A stretch of DNA of 64,000 nucleotides from Kitasatospora gansuensis (GTDB lineage Bacteria > Actinomycetota > Actinomycetes > Streptomycetales > Streptomycetaceae). The stretch lies in the NCBI RefSeq assembly GCF_014203705.1, contig NZ_JACHJR010000001.1, positions 6,448,001 to 6,512,000 on the forward strand. Direction: 5' to 3'. The position numbers and the translations under genes are program-made. This document shows positions 8,511 to 16,772 of this stretch, piece by piece (position 1 is the first letter of the stretch; every line of letters begins with the position of its first letter). The notes beneath the pieces are model-generated. The model saw only the letters and a program-made list of their open reading frames with translations. It did no database searches and was not told the DNA's origin.

Positions 8511-8909
8511 ATGCCACGCCGAAGCTACGACCAGTACTGCGCCGTCGCCCGCGCCCTGGACGCGGTGGGGGAGCGCTGGAGCCTCCTGATCGTCCGTGAA
8601 CTCCTGGACGGCCCACGTCGCTACACCGACCTGCACGCCGACCTGCCAGGGGTGTCGACCGACATCCTGGCCACCCGGCTCAAGCAGCTGGAGGGCGAGG
8701 GCGTGGTGGAGCGCCGCAAGCTGGAGCGCCCCGCCAACGCGGTGGTCTACCAGCTCACCGAGCGCGGTCTGACGCTGCGCCTGGTGGTGGACGCGCTGGG
8801 CGTCTGGGGGCTGGACGCGCTGGGTGAACCCCAGCCCACCGATGCCGTCCGGGAGCACTGGGTGACGGGCGCTCCGGCTGGCGCCACGGAGAGTGCGACC
8901 AAGGGCTGA
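8511..8909 (+). CDS. HxlR-family winged-helix transcriptional regulator
   Basis: The 132 residues show the HxlR signature: a Cys near the start (YDQYCAVARALDAVGERWSLLIV), then GPRRYTDLHADLPGVSTDILATRLKQLE in the DNA-binding winged helix and VVYQLTERG in the wing. These regulators often sense electrophiles or oxidants through the N-terminal Cys and control the adjacent divergent gene. The start MPRRSYDQYC is chosen by family length. The dyads at 8464-8488 are the probable operator. Confidence 0.92.
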   Translation: MPRRSYDQYCAVARALDAVGERWSLLIVRELLDGPRRYTDLHADLPGVSTDILATRLKQLEGEGVVERRKLERPANAVVYQLTERGLTLRLVVDALGVWGLDALGEPQPTDAVREHWVTGAPAGATESATKG

Positions 8910-8952
8910 AATTGCCGGGAGACGATCGGCCGTCCGGGTTATCGTCCGCCCC

Positions 8953-9408
8953 ATGACGGCTCATCACCACCTCGCGCAGATCAACATAGCCCGGCTGCTC
9001 TTCCCGATCGACGGCCCCGAACTCGCCGACTTCGTCGCCCAGCTGGACCCGGTCAACGCCCTCGCCGAGCAGGCCGACGGCTTCGTCTGGCGGCTCGTCG
9101 ACTCCGCCACCGAGGGGACGGTGCGGATCTACGAGGACGACTGGCTGATCGTCAACATGTCGGTCTGGCGGGACCCGGACGCGCTGGAGGCGTTCACCTA
9201 CAGCCCCGAGCACATCGCGGTGCTGCGCCGCCGCCGGGAGTGGTTCGCCCGGGCGCGGGAGGCGATGACCGCGCTCTGGTGGGTGCCGGCCGGTCACCGG
9301 CCGACGGTCGAGGAGGCCGAGCGGAAGCTGACCGAGCTGCGGGCCAAGGGGCCGACGGCCGAGGTGTTCACGCTCCGTGAGACCTTCCCCGCGCCCGGCC
9401 AGGTCTGA
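8953..9408 (+). CDS. DUF3291 domain protein
   Basis: The 151-residue protein has the DUF3291 blocks LAQINIARLLFPIDGPEL, LVDSATEGTVRIYEDDWLIVNMSVW and HIAVLRRRREWF, plus LWWVPAGHRPTVEEAERKLTEL. The fold belongs to the dimeric alpha/beta barrel superfamily of small monooxygenase-like proteins, but no activity is established. TATCGT at 8940-8945 lies seven bases before the ATG, so the mRNA may be leaderless. It stands alone between the HxlR gene and the secreted protease. Confidence 0.85.
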   Translation: MTAHHHLAQINIARLLFPIDGPELADFVAQLDPVNALAEQADGFVWRLVDSATEGTVRIYEDDWLIVNMSVWRDPDALEAFTYSPEHIAVLRRRREWFARAREAMTALWWVPAGHRPTVEEAERKLTELRAKGPTAEVFTLRETFPAPGQV

Positions 9409-9688
9409 CGAACACTCAGTGGCGGGCGGGTGGACGGCGGTTGAGCGCCGTCCGAATGTGTCCTGCACGTGACAATCGTTCCCAGCTCTTGTGTCCCCGG
9501 CCGCCGATGGGTCAACCTTTCGTTGGCGGCCGGAGAACAAGTGCGCGGCCAGTACCGTCGTCCCATTTGTCATGGGCATGCATAAACCTGTGCGTGCCCA
9601 CTGCGCCGCCGTGCCCGAACCGAGCCCCAAGTACCGGACCCCATCGGGCAGTTGAGTACGTACCGCCCCCACCTAGGAGGACCCTCAG

Positions 9689-11260
9689 ATGGCAGTGATA
9701 CGTCCCTCTCGGCGCGGCCTGGTCGCCGCCACGGCGGCCACCGCGGCCGTGCTGGCCCTCGGCGTCGGCTCGGCGCTGCCCGCGGCGGCCTCGGCCCAGG
9801 CCGAAGGCGTGATCGCCAACGCCGGTGCCCCGGGCACCGTCAAGGACAGCTACATCGTGGAGCTCAACCAGGGTGTCGCAGCCGCGAGTTCGGACCACGG
9901 GCAGGCCCTGGCCGACAAGTACGGCGCGAAGATCACCCGGACCTACACGGCCGCCCTGAACGGCTTCGCCGCCCAGCTCTCCGAGGCCCAGGCGAAGCGG
10001 CTGGCCGCCGACCCGGCGGTCGCCAAGGTCTCGCAGAACCGTACCTTCCACGTGGACGCCACCCAGCCGAGCCCGCCGTCCTGGGGCCTGGACCGGATCG
10101 ACCAGAAGTCGCTTCCGCTGAACAGCAGTTACGGCTACCCCGACACCGCCGGCGAGGGCGTCACCGCGTACATCATCGACACCGGGGTCCGGATCAGCCA
10201 CAGCGAGTTCGGCGGCCGGGCCAGCGACGGCTACGACGCGATCGACAACGACAACACCGCCCAGGACGGCTACGGACACGGCACCCACGTCGCCGCCACG
10301 GTCGCGGGCAGCTCGTACGGGGTGGCCAAGAAGGCCAAGATCGTCGCGGTCCGGGTGCTCGACAACAACGGCTCGGGCACCACCGAGCAGGTCGTCGCGG
10401 GCATCGACTGGGTGACCGCCCACGCGGTCAAGCCGGCCGTCGCCAACATGAGCCTCGGCGGTGACGTGGACGACGTGCTCGACGCGGCCGTCCGCCGGTC
10501 CATCGCCTCCGGCATCACCTACGGGGTCGCGGCGGGCAACGACAACCAGAACGCCAGCACGCACTCCCCGGCCCGGGTCGCCGAGGCCATCACGGTCGGC
10601 TCGACCACCAACACCGACGCGCGGTCCAGCTTCTCCAACTACGGAAGCCTGGTGGACCTGTTCGCGCCCGGCTCCAACATCAAGTCGGCCTGGAACAGCG
10701 GCGACACCGCCACCAACACCATCTCCGGCACCTCGATGGCCACCCCGCACGTGGTCGGCGCGGCCGCCCTCTGGCTGGCCGACCACCGCACCGACACCCC
10801 GGCCCAGGTGGCCACCGCCCTGGTCAACAACGCCACCAGCGGCGTGGTGACCAGCCCGGGCAGCGGCTCGCCGAACAAGCTGCTGTACGTCGGCACCGGC
10901 ACCACCCCGCCCACCGGGCCGAAGTTCGAGAACGCCGGTGACTACGCGATCGCCGACAACACCACCGTCGAGTCGCCGATCACCGTCAGCGGTGTCACCG
11001 GCAACGCCCCGGCCGCGCTGAGCGTCGAGGTGGACATCAAGCACACCTACAAGGGCGACCTGAAGGTGGACCTGGTCGCGCCGGACGGCTCGACCTACCT
11101 GATCAAGAACTACGGTGACGGCGGCAGCGCCGACAACGTGATCGGGACCTTCACCGTGAACGCCTCCGCCGAGGTCGCCAACGGCGTCTGGAAGCTGCGG
11201 GTCAGCGACAACGCCGCCGCCGACATCGGCAAGATCGACCGCTGGGCGCTGCAGTTCTGA
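9689..11260 (+). CDS. Secreted subtilisin-like serine protease with P domain
   Basis: The 523-residue precursor has a Tat/Sec-like signal peptide (RPSRRGLVAATAATAAVLALG, cleaved near residue 35), an I9 propeptide (about 50-120), an S8 catalytic domain with the triad in IIDTGV (Asp, about 165), HGTHVA (His, about 197) and GTSMATPH (Ser, about 349), and a C-terminal P/Homo-B domain (about 410-523) with KHTYKGDLKVDLVAPDG. It should be exported, self-processed and degrade extracellular protein. AGGAGG precedes the ATG. No partner genes are nearby, and a strong hairpin terminator follows. Confidence 0.95.
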   Translation: MAVIRPSRRGLVAATAATAAVLALGVGSALPAAASAQAEGVIANAGAPGTVKDSYIVELNQGVAAASSDHGQALADKYGAKITRTYTAALNGFAAQLSEAQAKRLAADPAVAKVSQNRTFHVDATQPSPPSWGLDRIDQKSLPLNSSYGYPDTAGEGVTAYIIDTGVRISHSEFGGRASDGYDAIDNDNTAQDGYGHGTHVAATVAGSSYGVAKKAKIVAVRVLDNNGSGTTEQVVAGIDWVTAHAVKPAVANMSLGGDVDDVLDAAVRRSIASGITYGVAAGNDNQNASTHSPARVAEAITVGSTTNTDARSSFSNYGSLVDLFAPGSNIKSAWNSGDTATNTISGTSMATPHVVGAAALWLADHRTDTPAQVATALVNNATSGVVTSPGSGSPNKLLYVGTGTTPPTGPKFENAGDYAIADNTTVESPITVSGVTGNAPAALSVEVDIKHTYKGDLKVDLVAPDGSTYLIKNYGDGGSADNVIGTFTVNASAEVANGVWKLRVSDNAAADIGKIDRWALQF

Positions 11261-11275
11261 CGTCTGGTCAGCACT

Positions 11276-11312
11276 GAGCCGGGGTCGCACCGTTCAGGTG
11301 CGGCCCCGGCTC
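11276..11312. terminator. Hairpin terminator after the S8 protease gene
   Basis: Arms of 16 bp (11276-11291 and 11297-11312) pair perfectly except for one G-T wobble around a 5-base loop GTTCA. There is no T tract, as usual for streptomycete terminators. It lies between convergent genes and can serve both. Confidence 0.8.
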
Positions 11313-11319
11313 TGCTGCT

Positions 11320-12132
11320 CTACTCGGCGGGTTCGGCGATCAGCGCGGTGCCGACCGTCCGGAAGCCGACCCGGCCGTAGATCCGGGCCACGTCCTGGTC
11401 GCCCGCCGACAGGAAGACCGTCTCCACCCCGCGCGCCCGGGCGTCCGCGACCAGGGCGGCGGTGACCGCGTACCCGAGGCCCTGGCGGCGGGCGGACGGC
11501 AGGGTGCCGATCCCGACCAACTCGCTGACCGGGCCGACCGGTTGGTGCTGGCCGCCGCACAGTGCGGTGCCGTCCGGGCCGAACGCGGCGGCCACCACGG
11601 TCAGGCCGTCCCGGATCCGTCCGGCGATTCGGGCGGCGGTGCCGTCGGCCGTCAACTTGGCGGTGAATGCGGCGAGTTCGTCCGGTCCGGCGGTGCCGAT
11701 CGCGGTACCGGGCTCACTGAAGGAGAGGTACGCCACCGCGAGGGCCTCGGCCAGCGCCGGGTCGTCGGCGCCGACCACTCGGGCCGCGGTGGCCGGAGCG
11801 GCCATCGGGGGAGCGGCCGGATCGAGCACCATCAGCGGGTGGTCGTGCACCGCGAGCCCGGAGCCCTCGACGGCGGCCCGCAGGGCGGGGGTGGTCTCGG
11901 CGACCCACTCGAAGCTCTCCGGTACGCCGAGCTCGCGCTGCCGGGCCCGGACCCGGTCCACGTCCGCCACCGTCGCCGCCGGCCCGGTCCAGCCGAGCGC
12001 GGGCCGGGCGTAGTAGGGCCAGCCCTCGCCCTCCCGGACGAAGAGCGAGAGCGGCCCGAAGTCCTCGGCGCGGGCGGCATTGCGGGGTACGGCGTCGTAG
12101 TACCGCTCGAGGCGGTCGAGAAGATCAGTCAC
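11320..12132 (-). CDS. GNAT-family acetyltransferase
   Basis: The 270-residue protein ends in a GNAT domain with SELVGIGTLPSARRQGLGYAV (acetyl-CoA loop) and DVARIYGRVGFRTVG. The N-terminal half is not conserved enough to name. The GTG at 12132 is taken as start; a GTG at 12168 in the same frame is also possible. It is divergent from the SGNH hydrolase gene across a region holding a 14-bp perfect palindrome. Confidence 0.8.
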   Translation of the reverse strand: MTDLLDRLERYYDAVPRNAARAEDFGPLSLFVREGEGWPYYARPALGWTGPAATVADVDRVRARQRELGVPESFEWVAETTPALRAAVEGSGLAVHDHPLMVLDPAAPPMAAPATAARVVGADDPALAEALAVAYLSFSEPGTAIGTAGPDELAAFTAKLTADGTAARIAGRIRDGLTVVAAAFGPDGTALCGGQHQPVGPVSELVGIGTLPSARRQGLGYAVTAALVADARARGVETVFLSAGDQDVARIYGRVGFRTVGTALIAEPAE

Positions 12133-12217
12133 GCGCGCATGAAACCAGCCACCCGGCCGAGCCGCCACCCGATATTCCGGGCCGGTCCTTCACCCACCCC
12201 CCAATCGCCGGTCGGTC

Positions 12218-12231
12218 ATACCGGCCGGTAT
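12218..12231. promoter_or_regulatory. Perfect 14-bp palindrome ATACCGGCCGGTAT
   Basis: The palindrome sits 24 bp before the ATG of the SGNH hydrolase and 85 bp upstream of the divergent GNAT gene. Form and position resemble a TetR-family operator, but no TetR gene is adjacent, so the regulator would act in trans. Confidence 0.4.
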
Positions 12232-12255
12232 CGCGGCGCGTACGATCGTTTAACT

Positions 12256-13050
12256 ATGGACGACATCACCACCGCCACCACGTACCGCAGCTATGTCGCC
12301 GTCGGGGACTCCTTCACCGAGGGTATGTGCGACGAGCTGCAGCCCGACGGGCAGTTCCTCGGCTGGGCCGACCGGGTCGCCCGGGCGCTGGCCGCCGAGC
12401 AGGGGTCCGGCTTCCGCTACGCCAACCTGGCGGTGCGCGGGAAGCTGATCGGCCAGATCCACGACGAGCAGCTGGACGCCGCCGTCGCGATGGGCGCCGA
12501 GCTGGTCACCCTGGCGGGCGGGCTGAACGACGTGCTGCGGCCGGGTTGCGACGTCGACCAGGTGGAGGACCTGCTCGGCCGGTCGGCCGAGCGCCTGCTC
12601 GCGGGCGGCGGCACCGTGGTGATGTTCACCAGCACCGACCCGACCCGGCGGCTCGGCGGCAGCGCCCGGCTGCTGCCCGCGATCCTGCGGATGAAGGCGT
12701 TCGTCGAGGGCCTGGCCAAGGCCCACCCCAACCTGGTGGTGGTGGACCTCTACTCCGCGCCCTGCTTCGACGACCGCCGGCTCTGGGACGAGGACCGGCT
12801 GCACCTCTCGCCGGAGGGGCACCGCCGGGTGGCCACCGCCGTCCTGGAGGCGCTCGGCCGCCCGGCCCCGTACGACTGGCGGGCGCCGCTGCCGACCGCC
12901 GAGCCGCGCGGCCGGAGCGCGAAGCTGCGCTCCGACCTGCGCTGGCTGCGGATCCACCTCGGCCCGTGGATCGGGCGCCGCCTCACCGGGAAGTCCTCCG
13001 GCGACGGGCGGGCGCCGAAGCGGGCCGAGCTGCTGCCGTACGAGGGCTGA
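12256..13050 (+). CDS. SGNH/GDSL-family hydrolase
   Basis: The 264 residues carry the SGNH blocks: AVGDSFTEG (block I, nucleophile Ser), GGLNDVLRPG (block III Asn) and DRLHLSPEGHRRVA (block V Asp/His). There is no signal peptide, so it is likely a cytoplasmic esterase or lipase of the common actinobacterial type. A basic C-terminal tail of about 60 residues follows the catalytic domain. The palindrome ATACCGGCCGGTAT lies just upstream. Confidence 0.9.
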   Translation: MDDITTATTYRSYVAVGDSFTEGMCDELQPDGQFLGWADRVARALAAEQGSGFRYANLAVRGKLIGQIHDEQLDAAVAMGAELVTLAGGLNDVLRPGCDVDQVEDLLGRSAERLLAGGGTVVMFTSTDPTRRLGGSARLLPAILRMKAFVEGLAKAHPNLVVVDLYSAPCFDDRRLWDEDRLHLSPEGHRRVATAVLEALGRPAPYDWRAPLPTAEPRGRSAKLRSDLRWLRIHLGPWIGRRLTGKSSGDGRAPKRAELLPYEG

Positions 13051-13074
13051 CACCCAAGTCGCGGACGGTGCCGT

Positions 13075-13449
13075 TCAGTTGGCCCACGGCGGGGCGATGA
13101 CCGTGCCGTCGGCCAGGGTGGCCCGGAGCCCGACGTTGGTGGTGACCCAGGCGGTGGCGGGCTGGTCGCCGGAGTTGTCGAGGCAGAAGCTGGACCCGGC
13201 CGGGACGATGACGGTGTCACCGGGTGCCAGGGTGCTGCGCTCGCCGTCCAGGACGACGTCGGGGGAGCCCGCGAGCAGGTGCAGGACCTCCTCGCGGCTG
13301 ACGGTGTGCGGGGTGCCGGGGGTCCCGGCCGGGACGTCCAGCCGCCAGGCGCAGAGTTCGGCGCTGCCGGTGGTGGGGTTGGCGTGGACGGTGAACCGGG
13401 CGCCGTGGATCTCGTGCACGGTGGTCTGGGTGCTGCGGATGACGGGCAA
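13075..13449 (-). CDS. Small cupin-domain protein
   Basis: The 124-residue protein is a single cupin: motif 1 is weak (TPHTVSREEVLHLLAGSPDVVLDG) and motif 2 is PGDTVIVPAGSSFCLDN. One expected metal-binding His of motif 1 appears as a Ser-Arg-Glu-Glu run, so metal binding is uncertain. The start is TTG at 13449, with a GTG ten codons in as the alternative. It is divergent from a MarR regulator, and the shared region has repeated dyads; the cupin is the obvious candidate target. Confidence 0.85.
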   Translation of the reverse strand: MPVIRSTQTTVHEIHGARFTVHANPTTGSAELCAWRLDVPAGTPGTPHTVSREEVLHLLAGSPDVVLDGERSTLAPGDTVIVPAGSSFCLDNSGDQPATAWVTTNVGLRATLADGTVIAPPWAN

Positions 13450-13475
13450 GGGTCTCTGCTCTCTTCGATGCTCTG

Positions 13476-13515
13476 ATGGTCAAGCGGCTTGTCTATATGG
13501 TCAAGCTGATTGACC
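13476..13515. promoter_or_regulatory. Repeated dyads (MarR operator candidate)
   Basis: ATGGTCAAGC occurs twice, at 13476 and 13497, spaced 21 bp or two helical turns. Each copy starts a dyad: CAAGC-G-GCTTG at 13482-13492 and GGTCAA-GCTGA-TTGACC at 13499-13515. The element lies between the divergent cupin and MarR genes. Confidence 0.6.
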
Positions 13516-13540
13516 TGTTTCGTCAAGAGGGACGGCACCA

Positions 13541-14014
13541 ATGAGTGGCACAATCTCGCGCATGAGCGAGCCCGACCCCATCGCGCTGAGCATTCCTCCG
13601 CTGCTGATCGCCCTGACCGCCGACGTGGTGCACGAGATCGACGCGGGCGTCCGCCGGCGCGGTTTCGACGACGTGCGCCCGACCCACGGCTTCGCCTTCG
13701 CCCGGCTCGCCCCGGGCGGTGCCACCGTCAACGAGCTGGCCGAACACCTCGGTGTGAGCAAACAGGCCGCCAGCCAGATGGTGGAAGAACTGGTCCGCAA
13801 GGGCTACGTCGAACGCCACCCGCACCCCACCGACGCCCGCGCCCGCCTCATCCAACTGACCGCTCGCGGCTGGGAGTGCACCCGCGCCGCCGACGCGGCC
13901 GCCGCCGAGGCGGTGGTCCCCTGGGCCTCCGTCCTGGGACCCGAACGGCTCCGCCAGCTCCATGACGACCTGGCCCGGCTGGCCCCCTCGGGCCCGCTGC
14001 GGCCTGCCTGGTGA
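13541..14014 (+). CDS. MarR-family transcriptional regulator
   Basis: The 157 residues contain a winged helix with ATVNELAEHLGVSKQAASQMVEELVRKGYVERHPHPTDARARLIQLTARG, the MarR recognition helix and wing. The ligand is unknown. GAGGG lies upstream of ATG 13541; a second ATG at 13562 is possible. It probably represses itself and the divergent cupin gene through the repeated dyads at 13476-13515. Confidence 0.9.
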   Translation: MSGTISRMSEPDPIALSIPPLLIALTADVVHEIDAGVRRRGFDDVRPTHGFAFARLAPGGATVNELAEHLGVSKQAASQMVEELVRKGYVERHPHPTDARARLIQLTARGWECTRAADAAAAEAVVPWASVLGPERLRQLHDDLARLAPSGPLRPAW

Positions 14015-14110
14015 CGGTCCGTCGGTGCACGGACCGGCGCCGGTTGGTCCGCCCGGCGCGCCCCGGCGGTTCGCGCGGGCAGTCGGCGGCGCGACTTCTA
14101 CCATCAGCTC

Positions 14111-14461
14111 ATGTTCAGTGGCGCACACGTGATCCTGCACAGCTCGGACGCCGAGGCCGACCGCGCGTTCGTCCGTGACGTGCTCGGCTTCGCCCATGTC
14201 GACGCCGGCCGCGGCTGGCTGATCTTCAAGCTGCCGCCGGCCGAGCTGGCCTTCCATCCGACCGAAGCACCGCCGCACAGCGAGTGCTACCTGATGTGCG
14301 AGGACCTGGACGCCGTGCTCGCCCGGCTTGCCGAGCACGGCGTCCAGCCCGTCAGGCCGCCGAGCCGGCAGAACTGGGGCACGGTCACCGCGATCCCGCT
14401 GCCGAGCGGCTTCGAGCTCCCGCTCTACCAGCCCACCCACCCGGTCGCGTACGAGCTCTGA
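14111..14461 (+). CDS. VOC/glyoxalase-family protein
   Basis: The 116-residue protein has the paired beta-alpha-beta3 modules of the vicinal oxygen chelate fold: HVILHSSDAEADRAFVRDVLGF and CYLMCEDLDAVLARLAEHG. Metal ligands are only partly visible (His6, and Glu near the end in FELPLYQP), so it could be a dioxygenase-like enzyme or a ligand-binding resistance protein. TACCAT six bases before the ATG suggests a leaderless mRNA. Confidence 0.85.
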   Translation: MFSGAHVILHSSDAEADRAFVRDVLGFAHVDAGRGWLIFKLPPAELAFHPTEAPPHSECYLMCEDLDAVLARLAEHGVQPVRPPSRQNWGTVTAIPLPSGFELPLYQPTHPVAYEL

Positions 14462-14579
14462 CCGGGCCGGGGCCTGAGCTTCGCGGGCCGGGTCGACGTA
14501 CCGTCAGAAGTTGCTATCGTGCCCGTGATCCAACGGCGCGCGAGCCCGGTCGCGGCCACCAGAGCACTCGGGGGAAACC

Positions 14580-15239
14580 ATGACCCAGCCACCTCCCTAC
14601 GGCGACCCGATGGGTGCGCCGTCGGCGCCCGGTCCTGCGGAGGCCGAGCGGCGGTCGCCGGTGATGGTCTGGGGCGTGGTCGCGGCGGCGGTGAGTGCGG
14701 TCGCCGGGGTGGCCAGCGCCATCGCGGCGTTCACCGGCGGCGGTTCGGAGCCGTCCGCGGCGCCGACGGTCTCGTCGGTCGTGTCAGCACCGGCGGCCGA
14801 ATCGGCGGCCGCGCCGGTCAGTGCCACCCCGAAGCCCGCGCCGGCGCCGGCCGCTGGTGGGGCCGTGCGCTGGACCGGGAAGGTGGTGTTGGGCCTGGAG
14901 GGCATCGACCTGGCCCAGGTGCCGCCGGTCAAGGGCTCCAGCGACAGCCTGTCCTTCCTCCGGCCGGCCGCAGGGCGCAAAGGCAGCAGCGGCATGGAGG
15001 TCAAGGGCACCAGCGCACTGTGGACCGAGACCGGCGAGCCCACGGCCCAGGGCTGCCGCGCCCTGCTGCAGATGCAGTCGCACGACCAGGTGGACGTGGT
15101 CGAGGGCGATCAGGTGTGCGTGGTCCACGAGGGCTCGCCGATCGGCCTGCTGAAGGTCACCAAGACGCACTACATGCAGGGCGGTTACGGCGAGTTGGAC
15201 GCCGAACTGACGGTCTGGGACCTGCGCCTCAAGCGCTGA
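14580..15239 (+). CDS. Unknown membrane-anchored protein with Ala/Pro linker
   Basis: The 219-residue protein is not recognised. A short Pro-rich cytoplasmic N-terminus is followed by one membrane helix (about 26-50), an Ala/Pro/Ser linker (about 55-95) and an extracytoplasmic domain with two cysteines (QGCRALLQ and DQVCVVHE) that could form a disulfide. This resembles many actinobacterial surface sensors of unknown role. GGGGGA precedes the ATG. The stop overlaps the convergent HAD gene by 11 bp. Confidence 0.65.
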   Translation: MTQPPPYGDPMGAPSAPGPAEAERRSPVMVWGVVAAAVSAVAGVASAIAAFTGGGSEPSAAPTVSSVVSAPAAESAAAPVSATPKPAPAPAAGGAVRWTGKVVLGLEGIDLAQVPPVKGSSDSLSFLRPAAGRKGSSGMEVKGTSALWTETGEPTAQGCRALLQMQSHDQVDVVEGDQVCVVHEGSPIGLLKVTKTHYMQGGYGELDAELTVWDLRLKR

Positions 15240-15870
15240 GCCCGGACAACGGGGCCAACGCCGCACGGAGATCGGCCGGGCCGCGGAAGTGCACGCCCGT
15301 CATGCCGAGCTCCTCGGCGGCCACGACGTTCTCCCGGCGGTCGTCGACAAAGAGGCAGCGCTCGGGCGCGACCCCGGCCCGGTCCGCGGCGACCTGGTAG
15401 ATGAGGCGGTCCGGCTTCGCGGCGCCGACCAGGGCGCTGTTGACCGCACCGTCCGCGAGGTCGGCGAGGCCGAGCCGGGTGAGGTCGTCGTCCAGCCACG
15501 GGGTCGCGTTGGTGACCAGCAGGACGGGGCAGTGCGCCCGGGCCCGGCGCAACAGTTCGACCACCTCCTGGTCGGCCCGGACCGGGCTGCCGGTGAAGGC
15601 GGTCGCGAGTGCCCGGGCCTCGGCGGGCCGGGCCAGGGTGGCGAGCCCGGTGGTGATCGAGTCTCTCCACTGCTCCTTGGTGAGCTGACCGAGGATCAGC
15701 GGCAGCGCGGTCTCCGGGCCGAAGGCCACCGCCGAGGTGCTGCCCGGGGGCAGGCCGGCGGCGAGTTCCAGCCGGGCCACCTCGGTGTGGTCGAAGAAGC
15801 GGATCACGCCGTCGATGTCGCACAGGACGGCGTCGAAGCCCGGCGTACGGGGGTGGGGAAGCAGGGTCAT
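15229..15870 (-). CDS. HAD-superfamily hydrolase (subfamily IA)
   Basis: The 213-residue protein has HAD motif I as AVLCDIDGVIRFFD (nucleophile and acid Asp), motif II as LLVTNATPWL, motif III Lys in GAAKPDRLIYQ and motif IV in CLFVDDRRENV. This matches phosphatases of small phosphorylated metabolites; the substrate is open. Its 3' end overlaps the convergent membrane-protein gene by 11 bp. Confidence 0.9.
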   Translation of the reverse strand: MTLLPHPRTPGFDAVLCDIDGVIRFFDHTEVARLELAAGLPPGSTSAVAFGPETALPLILGQLTKEQWRDSITTGLATLARPAEARALATAFTGSPVRADQEVVELLRRARAHCPVLLVTNATPWLDDDLTRLGLADLADGAVNSALVGAAKPDRLIYQVAADRAGVAPERCLFVDDRRENVVAAEELGMTGVHFRGPADLRAALAPLSGLSA

Positions 15871-15955
15871 CCCGTCTGGATACCATTCGGCGCCCGCCGT
15901 CGGCCACCGGTTCGGCTACTGACGGTGATGGGACGAAGTGTCGGTCCTGGTGGCG

Positions 15956-16465
15956 TCAGGACGGAAGTTCGCGGTGCGAACCAAGGTGCCGCCCGTGCTC
16001 CGGTCGGCTCTCGTCGAGCTCCAGGAAGACCGCGGGCACCTGGTTGTCGAGCACCATCCGGCCGAGCAGCTCGGCGAGTCGGCTGCGCTCGGGGTCGCTC
16101 AGCCCGGACGGCAGGGCCTGGACACGGCGGCAGGTCTCGGCGTAGAACCGCTCCGCGGTCGCGGTGCCCTCGGGGGTGAGCGCGACCCGGATGGCCCGGC
16201 GATCCTCGGGGTCCGGCTCGCGGCGGACCAGGCCGCGCTGGGCGGTGCGGTCCACCAGGCCGGTCAGGCTGGACTTGGCCAGGCCCAGGACGGTCCCGAG
16301 TTCGGTCATCCCGTACGGCTGCCCCATCAGGACACAGAGCAGCTGCCCCTGTTGGGGCGTCAGGCCGAGGACGCGGCCCGACTCGGCGTAGACGGAATTC
16401 ACCAGGAATGCGGAGCGCACCAGCCCGGCGACGACACCCGGTCGCCCGTCCGTGGATTTCCCCAT
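15956..16465 (-). CDS. MarR-family transcriptional regulator
   Basis: The 169-residue winged-helix protein has GMTELGTVLGLAKSSLTGLVDRTAQRGLVRREPDPEDRRAIRVALTPEG, a full MarR DNA-binding domain flanked by dimerisation helices. It is divergent from the P450-ferredoxin operon across 307 bp, which makes that operon its likely target. The inducing ligand may be a P450 substrate, but this is inference from position only. Confidence 0.9.
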   Translation of the reverse strand: MGKSTDGRPGVVAGLVRSAFLVNSVYAESGRVLGLTPQQGQLLCVLMGQPYGMTELGTVLGLAKSSLTGLVDRTAQRGLVRREPDPEDRRAIRVALTPEGTATAERFYAETCRRVQALPSGLSDPERSRLAELLGRMVLDNQVPAVFLELDESRPEHGRHLGSHRELPS

Positions 16466-16772
16466 GCGCCCAGAATACGGCAGGCCGCCCGGGGGGTGCG
16501 TGATTCGTCTCCCGAACTACTCGGGTCGCCTGCAGCTGTCCGACGATCCGTCAAGAGCGCGCGGTGCGCCGTCCCGGGATTTTCAGCCGCAGACGATCTG
16601 ACATGCCAGTACCAAGAGGGGGGTGGTTCGTCCAGGGACAGTACCGGTGACTGGGGTCGTCCGGCGCCATCCTGAGGGGTCCACTAGGGGGTCGGGATGG
16701 CCTGCGGACTCGATATCTTCCCTTTCGCAAACCTGCTCGACTGGTCCCAGGGACCGAACAACGGGAGCGGAA
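16466..16772. promoter_or_regulatory. 307-bp region between MarR and P450 genes with dyads
   Basis: No gene is supported. Two dyads stand out: CCCGA-N5-TCGGG at 16511-16525 near the MarR side, and GGTCCC-A-GGGACC at 16743-16755, whose right arm ends 17 bases before the P450 ATG. The second overlaps the place for a ribosome-binding site or late leader. Either could be a MarR operator. Confidence 0.4.
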
